DNA from: Clostridia bacterium
GTDB lineage: Bacteria > Bacillota > Peptococcia > DRI-13 > SM3-B62
Direction: 5' to 3'
Length of the DNA: 64,000 nt
Assembly (NCBI GenBank): GCA_018433675.1
Contig: JAHDQS010000005.1
Span: forward strand, 124,001-188,000
The position numbers and the translations under genes are program-made. The first letter of the stretch is position 1. Every line of letters begins with the position of its first letter. The notes beneath the pieces were generated by a model. That model saw nothing but the letters and a program-made list of their open reading frames with translations. It did not search any database and was not told the origin of the DNA. Below are positions 17,824 to 26,523 of this stretch, piece after piece.

Positions 17824-18405
17824 TCACTTTTTTCCCTTTTTTCTTTTCCACTTCGGTACTATCGGCAAGGCCTCGTACTCATCCCTCAACAACCCCAATA
17901 TCCACTGGTCGATATACTTCCCTTCAATGAAAGCCTGCTTGCGTAATTTGCCTTCCTTGATGAAACCAAAATTCAAAGCACTGCGCAGACCCAAGTTTTG
18001 ATTATCGTAACTTTTTAAATAAGCCTTTTCCATTCCCAACTCATAATATACCAAATCCAAGAGAACGATTAACACATCAATGCCGTACCCTGCCAAACGC
18101 ATATCCTTCTCTCCGATTCCCAGGACAATCTCAGCGTTCCCGTTGTTTCTGTCTATATGCCGCAGACAAGCCATCCCGATGGGTCGCAAATCGCTCTTGC
18201 GCTCCACCATAAAGACTACTTTTTCCGTTCTCGGGTTTATAATGTCACCACGAGAGGAAGATATTTCCTTGCTGATAGAATCTATATCAACACTGGAATA
18301 CTCATCATAGGCTAATCTAAACTCTTTGTCTACATACCATTTTTGTATCGTCTTGGCGTCACGGAGCTCAACGGAACGCAAAACAATTTTTCTACCCTTC
18401 CACAT
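17824..18405 (-). CDS. GNAT-family N-acetyltransferase (RimJ/RimL/SpeG-like)
   Basis: This 193-residue protein has the layout of GNAT acetyltransferases that act on protein N-termini, spermidine or antibiotics. It opens KIVLRSVELRDAKTIQKWY, has a beta-bulge region GMACLRHIDRNNGNAEIVLGIGE, an acetyl-CoA-loop-like GYGIDVLIVLLDLVYYELGMEKAYL and the closing NQNLGLRSALNFGFIKEGKLRKQAF. The canonical QxxGxG/A pyrophosphate loop is weak (DMRLAGYGID). No substrate can be assigned. It stands alone, 80 bases upstream of the YgjP-like gene. Confidence 0.82.
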   Translation of the reverse strand: MWKGRKIVLRSVELRDAKTIQKWYVDKEFRLAYDEYSSVDIDSISKEISSSRGDIINPRTEKVVFMVERKSDLRPIGMACLRHIDRNNGNAEIVLGIGEKDMRLAGYGIDVLIVLLDLVYYELGMEKAYLKSYDNQNLGLRSALNFGFIKEGKLRKQAFIEGKYIDQWILGLLRDEYEALPIVPKWKRKKGKK

Positions 18406-18488
18406 TTTAGCACCTCGCCGGACATATAATCTATAAAGCAGGTATTATCTAATTTTCCACATTACAATCCTTTTTCCCTTTTTTTTAT

Positions 18489-19655
18489 TTAGTTTAACTT
18501 TTTGATATGTTTATAAATATGTATCCCTGATAGAAGTTTTGGTGAAAAGTATGTTGACTTCTCGGGCATAATGATATCCGAATCATTAATGCCGGCATCC
18601 GCTATTGCTATCAGTTCCTCGCTCGATACGGGATGTAAAGCCACAGCAATATCATATCGTCCCGTATCCACTAATTCAACCATATTCTCAAGCTCTGATT
18701 CGGCGAAATAATCAAAATGCCGGTCATCCATAATCAAATCATGGCTAAGCCCCAGTAAAGGATAAAGCTCCCGCTCCAAAATACTGCAATCCAATCTTCC
18801 TACTACATCGTCAGGAACATCTTGAGCCTTTAGTAGATAGCAGCCCTCCTTGGAATATATTGCGAAACTGTGTTTGGGCGGAGTCTTAAACCCTGCGCAT
18901 TTCTCCAAATCCAGGGTATCTTTGACTTTTTGGAAGCTTACCTTGCCTGTTATTACCCTGTTGTATGCCTGAATGGCGGCATCCTGTGCTTCACAAATGT
19001 AAGCCAGGCAGTGGGACTGCCCGTTTAAAAGAGAGGCATGATAACGATGGTGGCCATCGGCGATATAAAGCGGAGAGGAAGATAGTATTTTTTTAATAAG
19101 CATGCCTTCCTCGCTATCTTCTTGCACACGAAAGATACGATTATATACGCCATGCAGAGTGGAATGTCCGCCAAAATCTGAACAAAACTGGTAGACAGCC
19201 GTATTTTTTTCCGTTATATCATCCAGTACAGACCTGATTTTCGCCTTCGTCAAGAAAAACACAGGTTCAAAGGTATACCCTGTCTTTTCTCTTAGCGCCA
19301 GTCTGCCTCGCACCTTATCGTCAAATGTCTTTTCATGACGGATTATTTTACCTTCTGCATATTCGGAAACACCAACAGCCGACAGAAGGCCAACTCTCTT
19401 TTTACCTTCATAATTCTGCTCATACACATAAAAGCACGGTTCCTCGTCACTTTTCAAAACCCTTCGGGCAAGCAAATCCTCAAGTGCTGCTACCGGGGCT
19501 TTTCCCAGCGTAATATGATACAAGGAATCCCTGTTACCCTGCAACAGCTTTTCAAGCTCCGTTCCCGGTTTGATTACATCATAGGGGGGAGTTGTAATTG
19601 CCGCGATTTTATCCTCAACCGGTCTTATACCCGATAATCCTTTCAATCTCTGCAT
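18489..19655 (-). CDS. DUF1015 family protein
   Basis: This 388-residue protein matches the DUF1015 (COG4198) family from end to end. The N-terminal GIRPVEDKIAAITTPPYDVI and the central YIADGHHRYHASL motif are diagnostic. DGHHR resembles the ParB/Srx-fold active site, and relatives of that fold include free-serine kinases, so small-molecule phosphorylation is conceivable but unproven for this protein. It follows the polysaccharide deacetylase gene by 27 bases on the same strand and is probably transcribed with it. A GGAGG lies about 12 bases ahead of the ATG, a slightly long spacing. Confidence 0.85.
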   Translation of the reverse strand: MQRLKGLSGIRPVEDKIAAITTPPYDVIKPGTELEKLLQGNRDSLYHITLGKAPVAALEDLLARRVLKSDEEPCFYVYEQNYEGKKRVGLLSAVGVSEYAEGKIIRHEKTFDDKVRGRLALREKTGYTFEPVFFLTKAKIRSVLDDITEKNTAVYQFCSDFGGHSTLHGVYNRIFRVQEDSEEGMLIKKILSSSPLYIADGHHRYHASLLNGQSHCLAYICEAQDAAIQAYNRVITGKVSFQKVKDTLDLEKCAGFKTPPKHSFAIYSKEGCYLLKAQDVPDDVVGRLDCSILERELYPLLGLSHDLIMDDRHFDYFAESELENMVELVDTGRYDIAVALHPVSSEELIAIADAGINDSDIIMPEKSTYFSPKLLSGIHIYKHIKKLN

Positions 19656-19682
19656 ACTTGCTTCTTACCTCCGTCATATTTT

Positions 19683-20726
19683 TCACTGCTTCGTCCATAA
19701 AATCAGTTCTTTCCCGCTCAGGGCTTCTTTATTGACCAATTCCTCTTTTTCAGCAGGTATTGCCACTGTTTCCAAGTTTCCGTCACTGATATACTTCTCT
19801 TTTGGATTCTCCTCAAAGTATTTAAACCATTTTTCAAGCTCACTTGTACTACCTCTGACCCGGGGCAGTCGATAACGGTCAAATCCGACGGCAACGGGAC
19901 TTTTGGCCGGATTAGCTCCAACATTCAAAGCAGCCCGGTTTTCATAGCTATACCCTGCAAACTCACCTTTGCCCAGCAACTCTCGCTCAGCCGGAAAAAT
20001 ACCAAAGGGTAAGGCCAGCGAAACAACCTGATAACCGGGCACAGTTTCTTCAACCACCTGCGCCAGCCGTGCTATTTCCTCCTCCACCTGCAAGTCAGAA
20101 ATCCGATTGAGTCGGGGGTGTGTCAAGGTATGATTACCGATGTCAAAACCCAACTCAACCAAACGATTTAATTTCTCCTCCCAATATTTACCTTGCCCAA
20201 AGGGACGGTCATTAATGTAAAATGTTGCGGTGTGACCAAATCCCGGGTGTTCACCGGCAAAATCCAATAAAATGCCAACGGCACACTCCGGATCTATTGT
20301 TTTTTCGCCCTGTTCTCCTTCAATATACCTGAAATGCCCCGCAGTGCCGTCATCAAAGGTCAGAACCACAGGTGCTTTACCCGCAGGTATGTCAATATTA
20401 TTGTCAACAAAATCCTTCAAACTGATTAAAACATATCCTCGTTCATAAAGGTTTTGTAAATCCCTGCGAAAATTTTCGCCGGTCTGTGCCCACTCCTGTT
20501 CTTTTTCCCCACCAATAACATGGTACATTAAAATCATAACTTGCCCTGCTTCATTCGCTCCTACCTCTGCCGGCAAATTCATATCCGGCTGCTTATCCGG
20601 CAACTCTTCTTTTACGGATGGCCCCGATACGGGCTTATTTTTATCGTTTGCGGTACAGCCTAACGAAAGATTGAGCAGCAATATCAATATACAAAGAGCT
20701 GCGAACACTTGTCTCCTACAGAGCAT
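19683..20726 (-). CDS. Polysaccharide deacetylase (CE4) lipoprotein
   Basis: CE4 enzymes remove acetyl groups from peptidoglycan or poly-GlcNAc with a metal ion. From the ATG at 20724-20726 the protein begins MLCRRQVFAALC and continues through a hydrophobic stretch to LSLGC, a lipobox, so it should be a membrane-anchored lipoprotein. CE4 motifs follow: VVLTFDDGT (motif 1, catalytic and metal Asp), GNHTLTHPRL (motif 2, HxxxH) and a later LALPFG in place of the usual RxPxG. The frame is open further upstream, to a GTG at 20786, but a promoter -10 lies between, so those starts would not be transcribed. That leaves 347 residues. Confidence 0.86.
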   Translation of the reverse strand: MLCRRQVFAALCILILLLNLSLGCTANDKNKPVSGPSVKEELPDKQPDMNLPAEVGANEAGQVMILMYHVIGGEKEQEWAQTGENFRRDLQNLYERGYVLISLKDFVDNNIDIPAGKAPVVLTFDDGTAGHFRYIEGEQGEKTIDPECAVGILLDFAGEHPGFGHTATFYINDRPFGQGKYWEEKLNRLVELGFDIGNHTLTHPRLNRISDLQVEEEIARLAQVVEETVPGYQVVSLALPFGIFPAERELLGKGEFAGYSYENRAALNVGANPAKSPVAVGFDRYRLPRVRGSTSELEKWFKYFEENPKEKYISDGNLETVAIPAEKEELVNKEALSGKELILWTKQ

Positions 20727-20768
20727 ATCTCCTGTTCCCCTATCTTTTCTTATGTTCATATCATTCTT

Positions 20769-20797
20769 ATTATACCTTGCACACACCTAATAAACAA
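20769..20797 (-). promoter_or_regulatory. Sigma-A promoter for the deacetylase/DUF1015 unit
   Basis: On the minus strand: TTGTTT (20792-20797), a 17-base spacer, then TATAAT (20769-20774). Transcription would begin near 20762, which rules out the longest reading frame of the deacetylase and supports the lipoprotein start at 20726. Confidence 0.7.
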
Positions 20798-20810
20798 TCA
20801 GTCGGATTAA

Positions 20811-20839
20811 TTGAAAACAGCAAACTTTTTTGTTATACT
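20811..20839 (+). promoter_or_regulatory. Sigma-A promoter for the DUF1858 gene
   Basis: TTGAAA (20811-20816), a 17-base spacer and TATACT (20834-20839), 50 bases before the GTG start at 20889. It is back to back with the deacetylase promoter. Confidence 0.65.
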
Positions 20840-20888
20840 CTTGACATGAATTGACTATACTAACAGGGTAAGGAGGTATTATACCGCT

Positions 20889-21080
20889 GTGATTACCAAA
20901 GAAATGTCCATAACCGAAGTAGTACAAAAATATCCTGAGTCAATCGACATATTCATGCAGCACGGTATGGGCTGTGTTGGTTGCGCCGCAGCACGGTTCG
21001 AGAACATTGAACAAGGCGCAATGGCTCACGGTGTTGACGTGGATGAGTTGATTAAGGCCCTAAACAAGACTTTAGAATAG
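20889..21080 (+). CDS. DUF1858 redox-disulfide domain protein
   Basis: This 63-residue protein is a complete DUF1858 domain, the family described as hybrid-cluster-protein-associated redox disulfide. It begins ITKEMSITEVVQKYPESIDIF and has the signature GMGCVGCAAA, where the CxxC pair is the proposed redox site. Its partner is unknown; no hybrid cluster protein is encoded nearby. Start is a GTG behind AAGGAGG. It has its own promoter and ends at a strong bidirectional terminator. Confidence 0.85.
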   Translation: MITKEMSITEVVQKYPESIDIFMQHGMGCVGCAAARFENIEQGAMAHGVDVDELIKALNKTLE

Positions 21081-21094
21081 TCGTTTTTCATAAC

Positions 21095-21140
21095 ACAAAA
21101 AAGAGTGTCTCAATCGAGAGATCAAGACACTCTTTTTTGT
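21095..21140. terminator. Bidirectional terminator between convergent genes
   Basis: A perfect 16-bp inverted repeat (21095-21110 against 21125-21140, core GAGTGTCT/AGACACTC) is flanked by A runs on one side and T runs on the other. It can therefore end both the DUF1858 transcript and the ablB transcript. Confidence 0.92.
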
Positions 21141-21144
21141 TTAG

Positions 21145-21981
21145 CTAATTAATACTTTTTGACCAAAGGTTCATATCCTCGAAATTACCGCAGATATCAC
21201 AGTTATTAATAAACCTTCCGTAATAATTGTAACCGTGTTTGGCAAAAACCGTGTTAATCCCCGCCGATCCGGCCCGAGCAATCGTATAAATAGTAATCAG
21301 TCCCATTTCCTTCGCCTGTTTTTCTAAATAGTACAGAAGATGTGCCATCAGACCCTGGCCCCTATATTCCGGTAAGGTCGCGCAATCGGTCAACTCGGTG
21401 CTCAGGGTTTCAGAATCTACGTCTAACGAAGCCGCACTGATGATTTGCCCCTTGTGGGTCACCGCCATGAAAACAGCACCTTTTTGCATGGCCTCTTTTA
21501 AGTATCCTTCGTCATTCACATCAGTAGGATATGTTACAAATACACTGCTATACAGTTTTGCTAATCCGGCAACGTCTGACTGTAAAGCCACACGTATTTT
21601 GTAATCTTTGTTTAAAACTGACATTTCACGGCTACTGTTCTTAGCAGCACCCAGCAATTCCTCTTCTTTTCCCCAGTCTACCGGAGTCCTCCGTTCGCGA
21701 GAATAAAACTTTGACACATGAAAGCCTGGCTCTCCTCTAAAAAAAGTAGGATGCAGCGCCTCTAACCAATACCCTCTTACAAAAAATTCTTGCCAGTCCT
21801 GTTCCCCGGCAATAAGAATTGTTTTTGTCAAATTGTTTTCCACAGCAAGGACATCCAAGTATTTCGTAAGAGCGTCGTAATCAGTCGCAAAATAGCCTTT
21901 AATCTTTACCCTCTTGTTTGTCCGATCAAGAAGATACTTTACAGAATACCCTTCTTCTTCTTTGACGCTCCATAATGCCAT
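21145..21981 (-). CDS. ablB: Beta-lysine N6-acetyltransferase AblB
   Basis: AblB acetylates beta-lysine to N-epsilon-acetyl-beta-lysine, a compatible solute in methanogens and some bacteria. The 278 residues fit the family. An N-terminal region (GYFATDYDALTKYLDVLAVENNLTKTILIAGEQDW ... RGYWLEALHPTFFRGEPGF) is followed by a GNAT domain with ATLPEYRGQGLMAHLLYYLEKQAKEMGL (acetyl-CoA loop RGQGL). It lies 15 bases after a lysine 2,3-aminomutase gene, the classic ablA-ablB pair, which strongly supports the function. A GGGAGG site precedes the ATG. Confidence 0.9.
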   Translation of the reverse strand: MALWSVKEEEGYSVKYLLDRTNKRVKIKGYFATDYDALTKYLDVLAVENNLTKTILIAGEQDWQEFFVRGYWLEALHPTFFRGEPGFHVSKFYSRERRTPVDWGKEEELLGAAKNSSREMSVLNKDYKIRVALQSDVAGLAKLYSSVFVTYPTDVNDEGYLKEAMQKGAVFMAVTHKGQIISAASLDVDSETLSTELTDCATLPEYRGQGLMAHLLYYLEKQAKEMGLITIYTIARAGSAGINTVFAKHGYNYYGRFINNCDICGNFEDMNLWSKSIN

Positions 21982-21996
21982 TCTCTGGTTCCTCCC

Positions 21997-23154
21997 TTAA
22001 CCGCTTTTACGATTTTTAACAAAATCTTTACTGATAGCCTTATCCGGCTCGGTATAAGTAAATATCTTACCTTGATAATTCCTCAGAATAACCTTGTTAT
22101 CGGTTCTGGAAATCACATATTGCGGGCTTACAGGAATCTTTCCTCCACCGCCGGGAGCATCAATAACATAATGCGGAACAGCCATTCCTGAAGTGTGGCC
22201 CCGCAAGTTTTCCATAATTTCAATGCCCTTACCTACTGAGGTTCTGAAGTGTCCAATACCTCTAGACATATCACATTGATAAATATAGTATGGCCTAACG
22301 CGCATTGTTAATAATTTTTGCATTAGCTCTTTCATTATCTGGGGACAATCATTGACGCCTTTTAACAAGACCGTCTGATTCCCCAAGGGCACGCCACTAT
22401 CCGCCAGCCTTGTACAAGCTTTTCTGGCCTCCGGCGTTATTTCCCGAGGATGATTAAAATGAGTGTTGATCCATACAGGATGATATCTTTTCAAAATCTG
22501 GCACAACTCTTTGGTGATGCGTTGGGGCATAACCACCGGCGTGCGGGTGCCGATTCTGATTATTTCCACATGAGGAATTTCTCTTAAGCTTCGCAAGATA
22601 TACTCGATCTGCTCATCCGGCAGGGTAAAAGGATCCCCTCCCGAGACCACCACATCTCTTACTTCCGGTGTCTCTCTGATATACTTTAAAGCCATCTCAA
22701 TCTGCTTTCTTGGCATGGCTCCATCCTTTTGCCCTGCCATTCTCCTTCTCGTACAATGCCGACAATACATAGCACACTGATCCGTCACCAAAAGCAAAAC
22801 ACGGTCCGGGTAACGGTGTGTCAATCCGCTTACGGGTGAGTCTTCATCCTCGTGCAACGGGTCATCCATATCACAACTATATGATAACAGCTCCGATTCG
22901 GAAGGAACTGCCTGTTTTCTTATCGGACAATTAGGATCATCACGATCCATCAAAGATGCATAATATGGTGTGATTGCCATCCTAAACTTCTTCAGGCAAG
23001 CACCGATCCCTTTCATTTCTTCATTTTTCAATTTAACACTGCCATACAATTGCGAAAGTGTTGTCATACGATTTGCCAACTGCCATTTCCAATCATCCCA
23101 GTTCGACTCGTCGATATCACACCACTTACGCACACTCTCAGAATCAATACTCAT
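21997..23154 (-). CDS. ablA: Lysine 2,3-aminomutase (AblA/KamA), short form
   Basis: This radical-SAM, PLP-dependent enzyme converts L-alpha-lysine to L-beta-lysine. The cluster motif CAMYCRHC lies at 127-134 (CxxxCxxC), with GGDPF, the substrate-region [18 protein letters not shown], and the PLP-lysine motif [13 protein letters not shown]. At 385 residues it is shorter than classical lysine-fermenting KamA (about 416) because it ends soon after the core and lacks the C-terminal cysteine triplet. Its pairing with ablB indicates osmolyte synthesis rather than lysine fermentation. An own promoter is visible upstream. Confidence 0.92.
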   Translation of the reverse strand: MSIDSESVRKWCDIDESNWDDWKWQLANRMTTLSQLYGSVKLKNEEMKGIGACLKKFRMAITPYYASLMDRDDPNCPIRKQAVPSESELLSYSCDMDDPLHEDEDSPVSGLTHRYPDRVLLLVTDQCAMYCRHCTRRRMAGQKDGAMPRKQIEMALKYIRETPEVRDVVVSGGDPFTLPDEQIEYILRSLREIPHVEIIRIGTRTPVVMPQRITKELCQILKRYHPVWINTHFNHPREITPEARKACTRLADSGVPLGNQTVLLKGVNDCPQIMKELMQKLLTMRVRPYYIYQCDMSRGIGHFRTSVGKGIEIMENLRGHTSGMAVPHYVIDAPGGGGKIPVSPQYVISRTDNKVILRNYQGKIFTYTEPDKAISKDFVKNRKSG

Positions 23155-23198
23155 AATTACCCTCCCAGTTAAAACTTACTAATGAAAACTTACAACTT

Positions 23199-23227
23199 AT
23201 TATAGCATATTGAGGTTGTCTATTCAA
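23199..23227 (-). promoter_or_regulatory. Sigma-A promoter of the ablA-ablB operon
   Basis: On the minus strand: TTGAAT (23222-23227), a 17-base spacer, then TATAAT (23199-23204). Downstream, in the leader, GTAAGTTTT occurs twice 14 bases apart (minus strand, about 23169-23194), a possible regulator site. This is the best-matching sigma-A promoter near the beta-lysine genes. Confidence 0.72.
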
Positions 23228-23280
23228 CCCTTTTTTATCCATTTTTTATCCACTTAGCTGTAAGCTTCTGTAAGTGTTTT

Positions 23281-24549
23281 TTATTGAAGGTATTTTTCTC
23301 TCCTCAATTCCCGTTTATTTCCCCTGGGAATCAAACTTTCTTTTTCACCGTAAAACAACTTGGCTATTCCGCCCGTCGGCTTATAAATATCATAATCGTC
23401 ACAATCATTACAGCTGTCAGGGCACTCACTGTCTCTATGCTGAGGTTGAGAATAAGAGGTAATTATTCCTTCATAATTTCTGAGAATAACCTTTTCATCA
23501 GACATTGAAATCAAATACTGTGGAGCCACCGGTATTTTCCCCCCGCCGCCCGGAGCATCAATAACATATGTCGGGACTGCCAATCCCGAAGTATGTCCTC
23601 TGAGCATCTCAATAATTTCAATCCCCTTAGCAACTGAGGTTCGATAATGCTCGACCCCTTCGACAAGATCACATTGGTAAAGATAATATGGTCTTACCCT
23701 CATTTTCAACAAAAGGTGCATCAGCTTTTTTATAATATGGGGACAGTCATTGACCCCTTTTAACAGTACAGTTTGGTTTCCCAACGGGATCCCGGCGTCA
23801 GCAAGACGCGCACAAGCCTCCTTGGCCTCTTCGGTTATTTCCTTCGGATGATTGAAATGAGTATTGATCCAAATAGGGTGATACCTCTTCAAGATCCGAC
23901 AAAGCCCCGACGTAATCCTTTGGGGAAGTACCACCGGTGTACGTGTGCCAAACCTGATGATTTCCACATGACTGATACGGGCCAGCCTATTGAGGATATA
24001 TTCTACATCATCATCCTCTAGAAGAAGAGCATCGCCGCCGGAAATCAAAACATCTCTGACTGTCGGAGTATTACTGATATAAGCAATAGCCGCATCTAAA
24101 TCCTCTTTGTTTCTCATACAATCAGTTCCTCCCGCAAAGCGTCTCCTTGTGCAGTGTCGACAATACATAGCACATTGGTCCGTCACCAGAAATAATACTC
24201 TATCCGGATACCTATGTGTTAAACCGTTCACCGGTGAATCCTTATCTTCAAACAGCGGATCCCTGCTTTCATATCCCGCTTTATCCAGCTCTCTCTCCAC
24301 AGGAACGGCCTGCTTCCTGATTGGGCATTCCGGATCATGCTTATCCATCAGAGAGGCATAATATGGAGTTATCGCCATCCGCAAGGACTCGAGACACCTT
24401 TTGATACCTTGTTCTTCCTCCCCAGTAAGCTCTATTATGTTCTTGAGCTCTTCTATGGTAGTAATACGGTTTGCTACTTGCCAGTGCCAGTCAGACCAAA
24501 GATTATTCGCCGCATCTTGCCGATTCTCCATCCCTTCTTTGTATTCCAC
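23281..24549 (-). CDS. kamA: Lysine 2,3-aminomutase KamA, full-length paralogue
   Basis: This second lysine 2,3-aminomutase (422 residues) closely resembles the neighbouring one. The Fe-S motif CAMYCRHC lies at 126-133, with GGDALLL, substrate-contact aspartates in QCDLVEG (about 294) and VIDAPG (about 331), and the PLP lysine in GGGGKIPV (about 338). Unlike the short copy it has the C-terminal tail with ECPDSCNDC (cysteines 376, 380 and 383). With the Cys in VNDCPH (269), this matches the intersubunit zinc site known in the Clostridium subterminale enzyme. Start is a GTG with GAGGGAG about 10 bases upstream. No lysine-fermentation genes flank it. Confidence 0.92.
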   Translation of the reverse strand: MEYKEGMENRQDAANNLWSDWHWQVANRITTIEELKNIIELTGEEEQGIKRCLESLRMAITPYYASLMDKHDPECPIRKQAVPVERELDKAGYESRDPLFEDKDSPVNGLTHRYPDRVLFLVTDQCAMYCRHCTRRRFAGGTDCMRNKEDLDAAIAYISNTPTVRDVLISGGDALLLEDDDVEYILNRLARISHVEIIRFGTRTPVVLPQRITSGLCRILKRYHPIWINTHFNHPKEITEEAKEACARLADAGIPLGNQTVLLKGVNDCPHIIKKLMHLLLKMRVRPYYLYQCDLVEGVEHYRTSVAKGIEIIEMLRGHTSGLAVPTYVIDAPGGGGKIPVAPQYLISMSDEKVILRNYEGIITSYSQPQHRDSECPDSCNDCDDYDIYKPTGGIAKLFYGEKESLIPRGNKRELRREKYLQ

Positions 24550-24652
24550 TAAAACACCACTCCCTCAGTATTTTCCCAACCATTTACAATCCGTTCAACA
24601 GTTTTAAGATACCCCTTTACGAATCAAACAATTCCGCCCCACGCCGCACCGC

Positions 24653-24683
24653 AAAAAGGAACTAGACAATATAGTCCAGTTCC
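24653..24683 (-). terminator. Terminator overlapping the splB stop codon
   Basis: On the minus strand GGAACTGGAC-tatatt-GTCTAGTTCC forms a 10-bp stem (one G-T pair) followed by TTTTT. The splB stop codon (24662-24664) lies within the descending arm, so the last codons of splB form part of the terminator. Confidence 0.8.
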
Positions 24684-25696
24684 GCATGTGGAAAAAAAAC
24701 AGCTATGTTATTACTAAAATACTCTTTTACTTTTTTCATTTCCTCCGGTGGATATATATATTTACCGTAACCAAACTGCCCGTACTTAAACCTCCGATTT
24801 TCTTCATCCATAGGCAGCGAACTCTCTTGGTATATTTCCAGGATATTCTTTTTAGCCCTAGCGGTAAACCTGTGGGTAACTATTTCGAATGTCATTCCAT
24901 CTTGACTGTCACGAGGCAAATACTCTTTTAATTCCTGCAAGAGGGCCTTATATTCTTCCTGCCATCCCTCCCGTAAAATCACAGGAGCAATCAATATTCC
25001 TAACGGGTAGCCTGCTGCAGCAACCTTGCCTGCGGCTGCAAGACGATCAGCGAGTCTCGGAGTTGCATGTTCGAACGCATTAATGATTCCGGGAGTATTC
25101 AAACTGAATCTGAACCGTGTCCGTTTGTTATGCTTAAGACCTAAAAGAGGCTCAACTCCCGTAAACTTCGTCACAAAACGGAAACGGCCATAGTCCTGTT
25201 TGCCAAAGAACTCTATCGTTTGCGCCAACGCTCCGGTATATGGTTCGTACGGCAAAGGGTCCGAGGTTGCCGCCCCTTCAAAAGTCGTAATCTCGGGAAT
25301 ACGTTTTTCAATGTACTCAGCCGTCTTTTGCAGAATCTCATCAAGGTTCACATATACACGCAAGTAAGGCTTTTTACCCAGTGTGGTGTTTAGATAACAG
25401 TATTCACACCTGCCTAAACAACTGGTACACAATGGAAGCTGATAGTGAGCAGACGGCCTGCATGTTTCAAATTTTAATGTTTTTCTGACCCCGACAACTA
25501 GTGTCTTTTTGGCTTCCAGATATGCCTCTTTTCGATCTTTACCCGGTATCCCGGTCACTCTATTGTGGCTCCCGATCAACTTCGCCGGCACGTTTTGGTC
25601 TTTAAAATGCTGCCAAAGCTTTTTTCCAAGAGGATAATCAAGAGCCGCATGTTCAAAATATACCCTGCGGGGGATAAATACCATGGCATCCGACAC
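24662..25696 (-). CDS. splB: Spore photoproduct lyase
   Basis: SplB repairs the 5-thyminyl-5,6-dihydrothymine lesion in germinating spores using a radical-SAM mechanism. The 344 residues contain the cluster motif CLGRCEYC (C93, C97, C100) with the flanking tyrosines of CEYCYL, plus GRFRFVTKFTGVEPLL, the RFRFSLNT region, and KYGQFGYGKYIYP near the C-terminus. The residue aligned with the catalytic hydrogen-donor Cys141 of the Bacillus enzyme is alanine here (GAATSDP, A143). A cysteine at position 79 (FETCRPSAHY) may substitute. The frame starts at a GTG (25696); the ATG at 25684, four codons in, has a slightly better AGGTG site. Confidence 0.92.
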   Translation of the reverse strand: MSDAMVFIPRRVYFEHAALDYPLGKKLWQHFKDQNVPAKLIGSHNRVTGIPGKDRKEAYLEAKKTLVVGVRKTLKFETCRPSAHYQLPLCTSCLGRCEYCYLNTTLGKKPYLRVYVNLDEILQKTAEYIEKRIPEITTFEGAATSDPLPYEPYTGALAQTIEFFGKQDYGRFRFVTKFTGVEPLLGLKHNKRTRFRFSLNTPGIINAFEHATPRLADRLAAAGKVAAAGYPLGILIAPVILREGWQEEYKALLQELKEYLPRDSQDGMTFEIVTHRFTARAKKNILEIYQESSLPMDEENRRFKYGQFGYGKYIYPPEEMKKVKEYFSNNIAVFFPHAELDYIV

Positions 25697-25741
25697 CTAA
25701 CCGTATTTTTCTGATAGCTATATCATTCCCCTCGCCACTAT

Positions 25742-26521
25742 CTATCCATACATTTGAGGATTACGGTCAGCAAAACAATTCATATACCTCCGTGTCCTCT
25801 TCACTAATCTAAAATCTATCTCCACGCAAAGAGTCTCCTCCTGTTCATCGCCCTCGATAAGAATATTTCCTTCCGGTCCAACTACCGTTGAGTGTCCAAA
25901 AAACTTGACCTGCTTCTCAACTCCTACCCTGTTAACTGCTGCCACGAACAACTGGTTTTCAATAGCCCGCGCCTGTAACAGCGTCTGCCAATGCTGAAGC
26001 CTAGGGTGAGGCCATTGAGCCGATATGAAAAGCAGTTCAATCCCGTCCAGGGCCAAGGCACGCGCTAATTCCGGAAACCGCAATTCATAGCAAATCATTA
26101 CTCCGCATTTCACACCGTCGAGAATGAAAGTAACCCGCTCATTCCCCTTCTGTATATACTGATCTTCATTCATTAAACCAAAAAGGTGGCCCTTATCATA
26201 ACGGGCCACTTCCTTTCCGTTTCGATCATATATATAACAAGTATTGTAAAGCCGTCCCTCCCTTAAATCAGCAACAGATCCCGCGACAATGTTCACAGAA
26301 TATTTTGCTGCCAGTTCTCCCAGCATCGAGGCACTGGGCTTACCAAAGCAATCGGCTAGACTCTCTACTTCCTCAAAAGCAAATCCGGTATTCCACATTT
26401 CAGGCAAGACAATCACATCCGGCTTATCAACGACGGCTTTCTTAACCTGCTTGATAATATTCTCTTGATTTTTCTCAGGATTCCCCAAGACGATATCCGT
26501 TTGTACCAACGCCAGCTTCAT
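25742..26521 (-). CDS. Carbon-nitrogen hydrolase (nitrilase superfamily, omega-amidase-like)
   Basis: This 259-residue protein has the nitrilase-superfamily Glu-Lys-Cys triad: VLPEMWNTGF (catalytic Glu near 41), YDKGHLFGLMNED (Lys near 109) and GVMICYELRFPEL (Cys near 143). Overall it resembles the omega-amidase/MtnU group that hydrolyses alpha-ketoglutaramate or ketosuccinamate, but related hydrolases use other amides, so the substrate is uncertain. It starts 2 bases after the stop of the hydrogenase-like gene, so the two are co-transcribed. Whether the link is functional is unknown. Confidence 0.87.
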   Translation of the reverse strand: MKLALVQTDIVLGNPEKNQENIIKQVKKAVVDKPDVIVLPEMWNTGFAFEEVESLADCFGKPSASMLGELAAKYSVNIVAGSVADLREGRLYNTCYIYDRNGKEVARYDKGHLFGLMNEDQYIQKGNERVTFILDGVKCGVMICYELRFPELARALALDGIELLFISAQWPHPRLQHWQTLLQARAIENQLFVAAVNRVGVEKQVKFFGHSTVVGPEGNILIEGDEQEETLCVEIDFRLVKRTRRYMNCFADRNPQMYG

Positions 26522-26523
26522 GA

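Noticed and set aside
23231-23276. Direct repeats (ATGGATAAAAA twice, CTTACAG twice on the minus strand) after the second lysine aminomutase gene
   Set aside because: They form only a weak hairpin and an A-rich repeat; neither a clear terminator nor an operator could be argued.
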